A stretch of DNA of 64,000 nt. Source: an uncultured Colwellia sp. Its GTDB lineage: Bacteria > Pseudomonadota > Gammaproteobacteria > Enterobacterales > Alteromonadaceae. The translations under genes and the position numbers were made by a program. Below the pieces are notes generated by a model that ran no database searches, had not been told where the DNA came from, and saw only the letters and a program-made list of their open reading frames with translations. Positions 1 through 9,007 of this stretch are shown in pieces. Location: positions 1 to 64,000 of the forward strand of contig CAJXQI010000019.1 in NCBI GenBank assembly GCA_913058395.1, given 5' to 3'. The first letter of the stretch is position 1; every line of letters begins with the position of its first letter.

Positions 1-259
1 GCAAAGGTATCGATTGTACAAAGTTAGTGGTCTGACGATAACTATTATCATAAACAATGAAAAATGTTATCAAAGGTAAAGCAAGGTTAGTTAACATCGC
101 TGTAGAAGCCAAAGCATAACGGGTTTGTGACTTCTGGTAGGAAATTAATGACAATAAAAGCTTTAATACCAGCGCAACGATAAGCCCCTGCCACAAAAAG
201 TGGATAAGAGTTATTGCTATACCGGCTAATAATGGATTATTAGTTAAGCTTTCCTGCAT
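1..259 (-). CDS. BlaR1-type M56 membrane peptidase, N-terminal part only
   Basis: The minus strand encodes an open frame from an ATG at 259 that runs off the left edge, so only about 86 residues are visible. It starts MQESLTNNPLLAG and carries HFLWQG in the first hydrophobic segment, a hallmark of the BlaR1/MecR1 membrane-sensor family (peptidase M56). At least two membrane segments are visible. The protease HEXXH motif would lie outside the window. It follows a BlaI-type repressor by 51 bases on the same strand, the usual repressor/sensor-protease pairing. The inducing signal cannot be told from this fragment. Confidence 0.8.
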   Translation of the reverse strand, partial: MQESLTNNPLLAGIAITLIHFLWQGLIVALVLKLLLSLISYQKSQTRYALASTAMLTNLALPLITFFIVYDNSYRQTTNFVQSIPL

Positions 260-310
260 CATTGAATACTTTGTTTACCGTTTAATAATTTGCGCTAGCT
301 ATGCTGCTAA

Positions 311-697
311 CTAAGATTGTTGCTCTAATTCGTTGAGTAACTGTCTAATGTCCTCAATGTCTTCTTTGCTTGTTGAGTTATCTAAAGCGCGCATGACTAA
401 CTTTGATGTTGAACCACCAAACGCTTTTGATACTAAATCTTTTAATAACGATGATTGAGTCACCATTTCGCTATTCGCAGGAGCATAAACATGAGCCCTA
501 TTCGATTCGTCGCGAATGACCAATGCTTTTTCATGCATTATTTGTAATATTTTCAATACTGTAGTATAGCCAGTTTTTTGAGTTTGGCTAACGCACTCGT
601 GAATCTGTCGAACCGTTGCAGGCCCCATTTTCCAGAGGATATTAAGCAACGTCAGTTCAGCTTCTGTTGGCTTTATATCTGATTTATCCCGTGACAT
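311..697 (-). CDS. BlaI/MecI/CopY-family transcriptional repressor
   Basis: The 128-residue protein has the BlaI winged-helix layout: LTLLNILWKMGPATVRQIHE near the N-terminus, then a recognition region with GYTTVLKILQIM at about residues 43-54, then a C-terminal dimerisation helix. Family members repress their own operon and are inactivated when the partner BlaR1 protease is triggered. A Shine-Dalgarno AAGGA lies 7 bases before the ATG. It is the first gene of a two-gene unit with the M56 peptidase, and a dyad at 744-761 upstream is a good operator candidate. In marine gammaproteobacteria such pairs often control genes unrelated to beta-lactamase, so the target is left open. Confidence 0.9.
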   Translation of the reverse strand: MSRDKSDIKPTEAELTLLNILWKMGPATVRQIHECVSQTQKTGYTTVLKILQIMHEKALVIRDESNRAHVYAPANSEMVTQSSLLKDLVSKAFGGSTSKLVMRALDNSTSKEDIEDIRQLLNELEQQS

Positions 698-743
698 TGA
701 GATTCCTTAAAACAAAATTATGATAGATGTTTGTATGATTTTA

Positions 744-761
744 ATACGAACATACTCGTAT
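744..761. promoter_or_regulatory. Dyad operator candidate for the BlaI-type repressor
   Basis: ATACGA, six bases, then TCGTAT form a perfect 6-bp inverted repeat about 50 bases upstream of the repressor start. Size and position fit an autoregulatory BlaI-family operator. Binding is inferred, not shown. Confidence 0.55.
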
Positions 762-888
762 CTTATTGCTCTTATCCTAGCTTGAGACGAATAAATGAGC
801 AATAGCATTTGCTAAATTGTTTTAGTGGTTACAAGTAAAAAAGTAATAATTTGTAATTAATCGTTGACTATATTAGCTAAAATTAAGT

Positions 889-1611
889 CTATTGAATGCT
901 TAAAAGTAGCTCGCGCGAACGCAGAGGAAAGTTGGTAAAAATACCATCGACACCATAAGACAAGCACTGCTCAATTTCATCGACACAATCAACCGTATAT
1001 ACCCAAACCGCTAATCCATGTTTGTGAGCGTCAGTGACTATTTCTTGGTTCAGGCAGTCTATTGCTAAATTTAATTGCGCAACTTTCAACGGCTGGCAAA
1101 ACTCAGCATAATTAATTGGGCAACAGGCAATAAGTGCCGCTGTACTTACGTTGGGTAGCACTGCTGATAATGGTAACAGTGCATGATGATTAAACGAAGA
1201 TAGTATTAATTGTTCTTCGGTGATAACACCTTCATTGATTACCTTTTTAATTAGCTGATTTAATTGTGCTATTTCATGTAGTAACGCTGAGCCTTGTGCC
1301 GCTGATTTTAACTCAATATTAATAAAACAATGTTTTGAAATAGTACGAAGAGCTTCTGGTAAGGTACAAATATTTTGGTTTTTAGATGGGGGTAAATCTA
1401 ATAGCTGAGTCAGCGTAAGTTGATTATAGTGAGTACGTTGACCGTTATATTGTAGGTATTGATCATGTAGCAATATAAACTTGCCACTGGCAAGGTGGTA
1501 TTGCACATCAAGTTCAATACCGTCACAGCCTTGTGTAATCGCCTGTTCAAAAGCTAATAGAGAGTTTTCTGGAAACTCTCCACTAGCGCCACGGTGGGCT
1601 ATTATTTTCAT
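889..1611 (-). CDS. Cytoplasmic glycerophosphodiester phosphodiesterase (UgpQ-like)
   Basis: The 240-residue protein begins MKIIAHRGASGEFPENS, the HRG..PEN signature of the GDPD family. It continues with GIELDVQ (metal-binding Glu/Asp, about residues 37-42) and LLHDQYL (catalytic His/Asp near 49). The length and lack of a signal peptide match the cytosolic UgpQ type, which hydrolyses deacylated phospholipid glycerophosphodiesters to glycerol-3-phosphate and an alcohol. It is third in a minus-strand run rsgA-psd-GDPD, 42 bases after psd, so it may be cotranscribed with a phospholipid-biosynthesis gene. The exact substrate is not determinable. Confidence 0.92.
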   Translation of the reverse strand: MKIIAHRGASGEFPENSLLAFEQAITQGCDGIELDVQYHLASGKFILLHDQYLQYNGQRTHYNQLTLTQLLDLPPSKNQNICTLPEALRTISKHCFINIELKSAAQGSALLHEIAQLNQLIKKVINEGVITEEQLILSSFNHHALLPLSAVLPNVSTAALIACCPINYAEFCQPLKVAQLNLAIDCLNQEIVTDAHKHGLAVWVYTVDCVDEIEQCLSYGVDGIFTNFPLRSRELLLSIQ

Positions 1612-1653
1612 TTTATGCCGTTATTAGTTATGGCAATAAATAAAAAATGATAA

Positions 1654-2562
1654 TTAATCATTATTGGTGTCGTCTTTGTCACTTGCTTGCTGTTCAAAAG
1701 CAACTAAGTCAGCATAATGCTCACCCAAGCGAGTCACGGTTTCAGGTCCTGCTTGTTGATTAAACTTCACCATGTTCGGTGCGAAAGTACTAACAACGGT
1801 TGAACCCAATTTGAATCGTCCCATTTCAGCGCCTTTTTCTAGGGTAATAGCATCAATGCCGCTTGCAGGGTATTTCCAACGAAATACATCTTTTCCAGCA
1901 GGTGGTGTTACGGTACCTGCCCACACGGTTTCAATACTAGCGACAATAGTTGCTCCGACTAATACCATCGCCATTGCGCCTTGTGCGGTATCAAAAATCG
2001 CAACCACACGTTCATTTCGTGCAAATAAGTTAGGCACATTATTCGCAGTTAACGGGTTTACAGAAAATAAATCACCAGGTACATAAATCATTTCACGTAA
2101 TGTGCCAGTAATTGGCATATGAATACGGTGATAGTCTTTAGGCGCTAGATAAATACAAGAAAACTCACCATCTTGGAATGGCGCTGCGGTGTCTTTATCA
2201 CCGCCAAGTAATGTTTCTAAACTATAGTCAAAGCCTTTTGCTTGGATAAGTTGGCCTTTTTCAATTGGGCCTTGCTGGCTTATTGCGCCATCAACAGGAT
2301 AACAAATTGTGCTTGGGTCGCTATCAATGGTGCGAGCACCATCTTCTAGTTCACGAGTAAAAAAGTCATTAAAGGTTTTAAAATCGCTAGCATTTTTTAA
2401 TTTTGCTTCCGCCATATTAATGTCATAGGCTTTGATAAAATAGCTAATTGCTTTCGTGGTTAGCCAGCCAGCCTCAGCTGCGGCAAACTTGCCAACCAAG
2501 CGTGAAATTCCATGTTTAGGCATGAGGTATTGCAGAGCGATTTTAATTTTATTGATTAACAC
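1654..2562 (-). CDS. psd: Phosphatidylserine decarboxylase proenzyme
   Basis: The 302-residue protein aligns by eye with E. coli Psd over its length ([54 protein letters not shown]). The C-terminal [10 protein letters not shown] contains the LGST self-cleavage site where the serine becomes the pyruvoyl group. The His of DYHRIHMP and the Asp of YPVDGAIS complete the maturation residues. It makes phosphatidylethanolamine at the inner membrane. Translation starts at GTG (2562), preceded by AAGGA at six bases. It lies 26 bases after rsgA, the same pairing as in E. coli. Confidence 0.97.
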   Translation of the reverse strand: MLINKIKIALQYLMPKHGISRLVGKFAAAEAGWLTTKAISYFIKAYDINMAEAKLKNASDFKTFNDFFTRELEDGARTIDSDPSTICYPVDGAISQQGPIEKGQLIQAKGFDYSLETLLGGDKDTAAPFQDGEFSCIYLAPKDYHRIHMPITGTLREMIYVPGDLFSVNPLTANNVPNLFARNERVVAIFDTAQGAMAMVLVGATIVASIETVWAGTVTPPAGKDVFRWKYPASGIDAITLEKGAEMGRFKLGSTVVSTFAPNMVKFNQQAGPETVTRLGEHYADLVAFEQQASDKDDTNND

Positions 2563-2588
2563 TGTTGTTCCTTAATTTTCTTTTATTT

Positions 2589-3626
2589 TTAATTGTTAAA
2601 GCGCGTTGTTAGGGTGTTGTCACCCAAGCTTGCTAAAATTCGTTGAAAACTTGCTAGTCGTTCTGGGTGTATTTGCCCAGCATCTTTGGCCGCTACTAAA
2701 GCACAGCCTGGGTCTGTTTGGTGTTTGCAGTCTCTAAACTTACATGTGCCCAAATAGTCATTAAATTCGGTAAAGCCATTGCTGACTTGTTCAGGCGATA
2801 AATGCCATAAACCAAATTCTCGAATGCCTGGAGAATCAATCAAATCACCACCATCTTCAAAATGGTAAAGCCGAGCGACTGTTGTGGTGTGTTGCCCTAA
2901 GCCTGAGTTTTCTGAAACTACTTTGGTTACAACACCTAAATCAGGCATCAAGGTATTAGTAAGTGTTGACTTACCTACGCCTGATTGCCCAACAAATACA
3001 CTTGTATGCTGGCTAAGTTGTTTTTTGAGCTCGGCAATACCAGCACCAGTTTCATTGCTGACATAAGTAACGTGATAACCAATATCACGATAAATGCTCA
3101 ATTGCTTCTCAATGATCTCTCGGTTGCTATCGTCAAGAAGATCAATTTTATTCATCAAAATAACCGGAGTTATGCCTGTTTGTTCTGCAGCTACCAAGTA
3201 ACGGTCAATAATATCAGGGTTAAAGGCTGGTAATACTGATGAAACTATTAGGATCTGTGAGATGTTAGCGGCAATAGGTTTTACACCGTCGTAAACATCT
3301 GGTCGACTTAATACTGAGTCACGCTCATGTACGGCTTCAATAACACCAGAAATACTGTGTTGGCTTTCTTTACCTTTACGCCAAAGGACTTTGTCGCCGC
3401 AAACTAAAGAAGAAATACTGCGGCGTAAATTGCAACGACAAATTTCGCCATCATTTCCTTCAACATCAGCATGCTGGCCAAAGCGACTGATAATAGTACC
3501 TGTTTCGGCTAAACCTAGTTGGTCATCCTGCCATTGCACTTTCTCAGTAGATTTTCGTAACTTCTTGCTTTGGTTAGCTTTGATCTGTCGAGCTTGACCT
3601 TTAGTTATTTTTTTGGCTTTAGCCAC
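2589..3626 (-). CDS. rsgA: Ribosome small-subunit biogenesis GTPase RsgA
   Basis: The 345-residue protein is a circularly permuted GTPase. The order is an N-terminal OB-fold, then NKID (G4), then GQSGVGKST (G1), then DSPGI (G3). A C-terminal zinc knuckle follows, with CKFRDCKHQTDPGC. This order is diagnostic of RsgA/YjeQ, which checks late 30S maturation. The basic N-terminus (MAKAKKITKGQARQIK) is typical. The start is GTG at 3626 with GAG eight bases upstream. It is the first gene of the rsgA-psd-GDPD unit and diverges from orn. Confidence 0.97.
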   Translation of the reverse strand: MAKAKKITKGQARQIKANQSKKLRKSTEKVQWQDDQLGLAETGTIISRFGQHADVEGNDGEICRCNLRRSISSLVCGDKVLWRKGKESQHSISGVIEAVHERDSVLSRPDVYDGVKPIAANISQILIVSSVLPAFNPDIIDRYLVAAEQTGITPVILMNKIDLLDDSNREIIEKQLSIYRDIGYHVTYVSNETGAGIAELKKQLSQHTSVFVGQSGVGKSTLTNTLMPDLGVVTKVVSENSGLGQHTTTVARLYHFEDGGDLIDSPGIREFGLWHLSPEQVSNGFTEFNDYLGTCKFRDCKHQTDPGCALVAAKDAGQIHPERLASFQRILASLGDNTLTTRFNN

Positions 3627-3838
3627 AAGTAATTCTCATTTTATGTTAACTCAGAATCTGTTTTTTAATCTGCCTTGGCAAATCACAAATAAATTTAATC
3701 ATGTTGCATTCTAACGTATTATATACTCAAGCACGGCTTAAATGCATGTGTAATCGCGCCTTTTACCAGCAACATATTGTAAGGTTTGTTTGGCAAAATA
3801 GGTGAATATGACGAAGACTAATTGATGTAGGAATGATA

Positions 3839-4384
3839 ATGAGCACTAATGATAGCAATTTGATTTGGTTAGATTTAGAAATGACCGGCTTAGAGCCAAG
3901 TACGGATGTTATCTTAGAAATTGCGACAATAGTGACTGATAGTCAACTAAACATATTGGCGGAAGGCCCCGTTTTTGCTATTCATCAAAGTGATGATGTT
4001 TTAAATAATATGAGCCAGTGGTGTATTGAACATCATGGTGACTCAGGTCTCACACAGCGATGTCGAGATAGTAAAACGACATTAGCACAAGCTAGCGCAG
4101 AATCATTAGCTTTTTTCGAGCAATATGCAGTTAAAGGTAAGTCGCCTATGTGTGGTAATAGCATCGGCCAAGATCGACGTTTTATTAATAAATACATGCC
4201 AGAGTTTGAAAACTACTTCCATTATCGTAACCTTGATGTCAGTACCGTAAAAGAGCTTGCGCGTCGTTGGAACCCTGCAGTGCTTGATAAGGTAATTAAA
4301 ACTGGCGCGCACTTAGCGCTTGACGACATTCGTGAATCGATAGCAGAATTAAAAATTTACCAAGAACATTTCTTTAAATTTTAA
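3839..4384 (+). CDS. orn: Oligoribonuclease
   Basis: This DEDD-family 3'-to-5' exoribonuclease degrades 2-5-nt RNAs and pGpG. Visible motifs are [11 protein letters not shown] (Exo I, Asp and Glu), [10 protein letters not shown] (Exo II) and [10 protein letters not shown] (Exo III, His and Asp). An ATG six bases earlier (3833) is possible, but AGG lies at the right distance for the ATG at 3839. That start gives 181 residues, the E. coli length. It diverges from rsgA as in E. coli and is followed by a strong terminator. Confidence 0.96.
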   Translation: MSTNDSNLIWLDLEMTGLEPSTDVILEIATIVTDSQLNILAEGPVFAIHQSDDVLNNMSQWCIEHHGDSGLTQRCRDSKTTLAQASAESLAFFEQYAVKGKSPMCGNSIGQDRRFINKYMPEFENYFHYRNLDVSTVKELARRWNPAVLDKVIKTGAHLALDDIRESIAELKIYQEHFFKF

Positions 4385-4411
4385 ACGTTGTTAGCACCAA
4401 AATAAAAATTT

Positions 4412-4437
4412 AAAAAGACGCATTAGCGTCTTTTTTT
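4412..4437 (+). terminator. Rho-independent terminator after orn
   Basis: AAAAAGACGC, loop ATTA, then GCGTCTTTTT and further T residues, 28 bases after the orn stop. The stem is perfect and the T-tract long. Confidence 0.9.
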
Positions 4438-4512
4438 GATAATTAACTTGCAGGTCAGACCAGTTTATTGCAACCTTAAGGTCACTCTACTGATCATATC
4501 CCAAGGACATTT

Positions 4513-4998
4513 ATGGCTAACCGTTTTGGTCGTGCTGTTGCGTTAATCAAAAAATTCCCAACAGCTACCCACTCATTTTTATTAACAAAGTTATTTTGCT
4601 CGCAAGTTAAATATGCCAATACTTCAAAAGTCACCTTGGTTGATATTCAGCAACAAGAAGTAAAGTTAGTCATAGCAAATCGAAAAAAAGTTCAAAACCA
4701 TATTGGTGGTGTACATGCCATTGCTGCAGCGCTTCTAGCAGAGTCAGCTACTGGTATTGTTTTTGGTTTAAACTTGCCTGACAGTCATTTACCTTTGCTA
4801 AAATCAATGACAATTCATTATCAGCGTCGCATGCAAGGTGCTTTAACCGCGGTAGCGAAAATATCAGATGAGCAAATTACACAGTTAAGCCAAGAAAAAG
4901 GCAGTATGGATATTACAGTAACAATTACTGATGAGTCAGGGCAGCAGCCGATTGAATGTATTATGACCTGGGCTTGGGTAGAAAAAAGAAAAAAGTAG
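4513..4998 (+). CDS. DUF4442 hotdog-fold protein, thioesterase-like
   Basis: The 161-residue protein fits the DUF4442 family, relatives of the PaaI/YiiD hotdog thioesterases. A central HIGGVHAIAAALLAESATG helix is followed by beta strands ending in MTWAWVEKRKK. The family is assumed to act on acyl thioesters, but no substrate is known. A Shine-Dalgarno AAGGA precedes the ATG. It stands alone between the orn terminator and the large sensor-like gene. No signal peptide or membrane segment is present. The function is a family-level guess. Confidence 0.75.
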   Translation: MANRFGRAVALIKKFPTATHSFLLTKLFCSQVKYANTSKVTLVDIQQQEVKLVIANRKKVQNHIGGVHAIAAALLAESATGIVFGLNLPDSHLPLLKSMTIHYQRRMQGALTAVAKISDEQITQLSQEKGSMDITVTITDESGQQPIECIMTWAWVEKRKK

Positions 4999-5138
4999 CT
5001 ATAAGGAAAATATCTAGACCGGAGAATAAATTCTAACGGCGATTAAACGTTGCTAATTACCGTTAAATCTAACACTATTAACCACATAAATTATGCATAA
5101 TGTCTATGTATTTGACTTGTTAAGGTGTTGCCACGTTC

Positions 5139-8100
5139 ATGGATCTAACTTTGCCGCTTTATCGCCAATTATCTGGTCGATTATTGTTACTATTGTTATG
5201 CGTTGTTTTAAGTGGCTCAACCGGTGTTGCTATTTATTTTTATCAAGCACAGCAACTTGATGTATTCAGCACTGAACAATTACCTGAAATTAATAAATAT
5301 AATCAACGCCAAATATTACTGATAAACAACGAACGTTTGATAAACACAATAGTGGCGAGTAAAACTGCTACGGAGTTTAGCGGTAATTATCGAACGTTGA
5401 CTGACAATCTAAAAAAATTATTACCACTCAAAAGTGAAAATAGACAGCTACTTGAAAAGTTGTCACAACGACTTCATCTTCAAGCTGAAAATGTTATACG
5501 TTTGACGGACAGTGAACGACGCAATATTCAATTGAAAAACAACGTTATTATTCAACTGACTTTAGTGACGGACAATTTGTCAGTATTCATTTCCAAACAA
5601 ACCCAGCAGCAAAATAGTCTATACCAACAAATCACTTCTGATCAGTTATCTGACCGTATTACCGCTGTGCGGGCAAAAGCGTTGAGCAATATTGTTGTTA
5701 ATCTGAATAAAAATCGCGAATTACATCGCCTGTTAGTTAGCTGTTTGGCGATGTTTAATCATCTTGATTTACAATATGACTTACGTGAGTTCGACTTTTT
5801 ACAACAACAAACCAACTTAGCACTTGAGCAATGGTTATTGAATGTTAGTGAAATACCGAATAGAAGCTCTGACGATAAAATATTACAAGCACAAATTAGT
5901 GTCTTAAGTGACTTACTGTTTACTGAGCAAAATACCTTTGCCAAATGGCATGGGCAGTTGCGCAGGGTAGAAAATTTTCGTGCTGAATTATTAGCGCAAA
6001 AAATAGCACTAACGCCACTATTAATGACGGTATCACCTCTTGTTGAACCACAACTAACAACATTGGTACAACAACTACAATACTGGTTTGCAAAGGCAAA
6101 TATTACGATAGCGGCAAAAAATTATATTTGGTTGGTTTTGGCGATATTCACTGCTTTAGGTTTAGCTTGTATTTTTCTAATTATCAGCATGCGTTCGAAA
6201 TTAAAACGTATTGGTAATCAAAGTACTGAAATTATTACGGAATATGCTAAAAAAGGTGAAGTGTCTGGTGTGCCTCCGACACAAGAAATAGCGGATATAT
6301 TGCTTGCTTTTAAACAGCTTTCACGTCCGAAATATAATGAAAGCGATTACCTTAATCTTAAACAGCAGCATCAGTTGAATGCGTTATCGATGAGTCAACA
6401 TAGTGGTCATGTTTTCTGGCAACTGCCTGAAACATTGCCCCAGCAAAGTCAGTCCTTAGATTCGTTATTAGCTATTAACGAAACAGTAAAACACTGGCGC
6501 CATTTATTTAGCCGTAGCGATGTTAAAATAATATTAGAGGCGGCAAAAGCAGCAAAATCCGCAAAGCGTATTCAGCGCTTATCTTTAATTTCCGTACAAG
6601 AAAAAGCTATTTCGTTAACCATTGAGTATCGTAATAATAATTGGTTTGGCAGCGTTTCTTTAACTGAAGAATTACAAAGCTTACGAGATGCAAAAATTCA
6701 ATTACAGCAGCAACTGCAGCAACAGGAACAGTCAGCAAAACTTGAGACTATTACCTCGATCGAAAATACCATTAAAGTCATAGAAAACATTCTATTACAG
6801 AGAAAACTATCTTCTACAACTCAGCAAAACTTTTCTAAAGATGAAGAACAATCGTTACAAAGCTTAGTAAGTTTGTGTCAGCAAAAAAAAATCAGTGCTC
6901 AATTACGTTTAGACGATTTTCTACTGGCCTTATCCACTGTTAATATTGTTGATGAAATACATACGGCCGTTATGAATGTTACTGCGCTTGAAAGTAATAG
7001 AGATAACGCTTTGTATGTCAACATTGATAAAAACCTCAATACTAGTATCACCTTGGAAAGTGAGCTTTTCCAAGCCATGATATATGAAGTTTGTCAGATA
7101 TTACTTGCCAATCAACAGCACGCAACGCTTGATATTAGCCTTAAAGTTATTGATGTCAGCAGCGCTCAACAAATGGTTCGTTGTAGCTTTTTAGTTAGTA
7201 ATATCTTGAACCATAAAGAGCTAGTACAATCAGCTGATCATTTAGCACACATTACTGACGTAAATTCGGAAAATAGCGTTTCGAATTTTGCTTACTTAAG
7301 CGATTTAATGTTGGTGTTTAGTGTTACGAACAAAGAAAGCCAAACATTAGATAAAACTGTTAAATTTGCTTTTGACATGCCTTTAGTTGTTGCCGCAGAA
7401 AGTACTACAGGTAATAGTGTTGTTAAATTGGCTCATAAAGATATTTTAGTTATTGCGACCGATGAACATAATCGCAAAAGAATATGTCAGTCGTTAGAGC
7501 TTACACAAGCTAACATTGAAACAATGCAGGATTTAACCATGTTTCAACGTCAATTGACTGTGAAACACTTAACGAGTAACAAACTGGATGCCCTTGTTGT
7601 ATCTTCTGAAGTGTATTCTTCAGACTATGATTTAATTGCCCAGCATGTGGAAACGTTGCCTGAGGCATTACAGCCTAAAGTGTTGGTTATTCAACCTTTA
7701 ATAAATAAACATATTGCTGATACAGGTTTATTTTCTCAGTGCATGTTGCCTTGGTATGAAAATAAGTTAGCCAGTAATCTTGAACAATTATTGTTGGGTG
7801 ATAATAGAAGTAACTTATTAATTGATAGAGATGTTTTTGGTCAATATCACTTTTTACCAATCAATGTTGAAGTGTTGCTGGCGGTGGCCAAACCTAGTGC
7901 TCACCAATTTTTAATACAGCTATTATCCTGGTTAGGCTTACGTGTAACTTTAGTTTCTCAAAAAATAACCTTAGAGCAGCGCTGGAAAACAGGGCAATAC
8001 TTACTGGTGATTTCAGAATTTCTACCTTTCGACATTGAAATTCCCGAACCTGTTAGTTGTACACGTGGCGTATTTTACTTGAGTAACCAACGCCAAGTCC

Positions 8101-8777
8101 CTAAAGAGTTTATTGCATCGCTAGCCAAGGAAAAATCTTGGCAAAAAGGTAATATGCCGCCAACATTGGATATTCAAGCGATTATAAAACTACTATCGCC
8201 TTGGTTAAAACCAACACTTGGGCATATTAAATCGCAGTCAAACGCGATGAAAACAACGCAAGAAAATACTGCTGAAAACAGCACTGTTGAAAGTAATACA
8301 TTGGCTCCTGAAAACGAATTACTTCAAGCAGAAGACAATATTACTCAGCGTGTAAAAGAGGCAATTGATGTTTCACAATCATTAGACTTTCTTGAGAGTA
8401 CAGCCTTTGAAAAGCAACAATGTACAGAGCTTTTTGATTTAACCAAATATGCTCAAAATCAAGGCTCTTCAGAGTTAGCGGCATTCATGCTTGATGAATA
8501 CCTGATGGACATTGAGCAACAGGTATCGCAGTTAGAAAAGTGGTTTAATGAAAGTGATCTATTACTAGCTCAACAATGTTTAGAATGCATAATACACCTT
8601 GCAGGTGTTATAGCGGCTGAGCCTTTATTAGTGCAATGTCAAAAATGCAAAGAAATACTCGCTAATGTAAACGCAGATAATGCGTTATCATTAAAACAAA
8701 ACAAACAAGTGCAGCAACAATTAGTGCAACTTAAGTTATGCCATGCGCAGTTATTTGAATTTGCGGAATCGATATGA
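5139..8777 (+). CDS. Large inner-membrane hybrid-histidine-kinase-like protein with degenerate catalytic domains
   Basis: This 1212-residue protein has the layout of a TorS/BarA-type hybrid kinase. TM1 spans about 14-36, a helical periplasmic region 37-328, and TM2 329-351. Then come a HAMP-like linker, a Gln-rich coiled coil (about 505-535), an HATPase-like fold (about 600-755, ending VKFAFDMPL like the last strand of kinases), two receiver-like folds (about 766-880 and 905-1025) and an HPt-like helical domain (about 1095-1205). The defining residues are gone. No H-box HExRTP is seen, no N/G boxes are seen, and neither receiver-like domain has the acidic pair, acceptor Asp or Lys. Only the HPt-like His1153 (IIHLAG) remains. 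It overlaps the DUF1289 gene by 4 bases and sits upstream of a receiver-TPR protein. The domain calls rest on pattern and order, not on a search. Confidence 0.6.
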   Translation: MDLTLPLYRQLSGRLLLLLLCVVLSGSTGVAIYFYQAQQLDVFSTEQLPEINKYNQRQILLINNERLINTIVASKTATEFSGNYRTLTDNLKKLLPLKSENRQLLEKLSQRLHLQAENVIRLTDSERRNIQLKNNVIIQLTLVTDNLSVFISKQTQQQNSLYQQITSDQLSDRITAVRAKALSNIVVNLNKNRELHRLLVSCLAMFNHLDLQYDLREFDFLQQQTNLALEQWLLNVSEIPNRSSDDKILQAQISVLSDLLFTEQNTFAKWHGQLRRVENFRAELLAQKIALTPLLMTVSPLVEPQLTTLVQQLQYWFAKANITIAAKNYIWLVLAIFTALGLACIFLIISMRSKLKRIGNQSTEIITEYAKKGEVSGVPPTQEIADILLAFKQLSRPKYNESDYLNLKQQHQLNALSMSQHSGHVFWQLPETLPQQSQSLDSLLAINETVKHWRHLFSRSDVKIILEAAKAAKSAKRIQRLSLISVQEKAISLTIEYRNNNWFGSVSLTEELQSLRDAKIQLQQQLQQQEQSAKLETITSIENTIKVIENILLQRKLSSTTQQNFSKDEEQSLQSLVSLCQQKKISAQLRLDDFLLALSTVNIVDEIHTAVMNVTALESNRDNALYVNIDKNLNTSITLESELFQAMIYEVCQILLANQQHATLDISLKVIDVSSAQQMVRCSFLVSNILNHKELVQSADHLAHITDVNSENSVSNFAYLSDLMLVFSVTNKESQTLDKTVKFAFDMPLVVAAESTTGNSVVKLAHKDILVIATDEHNRKRICQSLELTQANIETMQDLTMFQRQLTVKHLTSNKLDALVVSSEVYSSDYDLIAQHVETLPEALQPKVLVIQPLINKHIADTGLFSQCMLPWYENKLASNLEQLLLGDNRSNLLIDRDVFGQYHFLPINVEVLLAVAKPSAHQFLIQLLSWLGLRVTLVSQKITLEQRWKTGQYLLVISEFLPFDIEIPEPVSCTRGVFYLSNQRQVPKEFIASLAKEKSWQKGNMPPTLDIQAIIKLLSPWLKPTLGHIKSQSNAMKTTQENTAENSTVESNTLAPENELLQAEDNITQRVKEAIDVSQSLDFLESTAFEKQQCTELFDLTKYAQNQGSSELAAFMLDEYLMDIEQQVSQLEKWFNESDLLLAQQCLECIIHLAGVIAAEPLLVQCQKCKEILANVNADNALSLKQNKQVQQQLVQLKLCHAQLFEFAESI

Positions 8778-8974
8778 ATGTAGAACAAGTTAATAAAATT
8801 AATACCGAAGTTGCCAGCCCATGTGTACGCAATTGTTGTTTAGATGAAGAGGACATATGTTTAGGCTGCAATCGCCATATTGATGAAATTATGGCATGGC
8901 GAAAACTTGGTAATGAAGAAAAACAGAGTGTACTGATACAGTGTGAGCAACGTCAGCAACGAAGAGCACAATAA
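8774..8974 (+). CDS. DUF1289 small cysteine-rich protein
   Basis: The 66-residue protein has the DUF1289 signature ASPCVRNCCLDEEDICLGCNRHIDEI followed by a W-R-K-L segment, as in E. coli YdhL and many proteobacterial homologues. Four cysteines could bind a metal or cluster. The function is unknown. Its ATG overlaps the stop of the large sensor-like gene (ATGA), so the two are translationally coupled. A 33-base gap separates it from the next gene. Confidence 0.9.
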   Translation: MNVEQVNKINTEVASPCVRNCCLDEEDICLGCNRHIDEIMAWRKLGNEEKQSVLIQCEQRQQRRAQ

Positions 8975-9007
8975 ATATCACCGAACATGATGGTCATAAG
9001 GTAGAAG

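Noticed and set aside
5759-5944. Antisense frames inside long genes
   Set aside because: These and similar frames on the opposite strand of mutL, hflX, feoB and the fasciclin gene lack ribosome sites and follow the codon pattern of the real gene.
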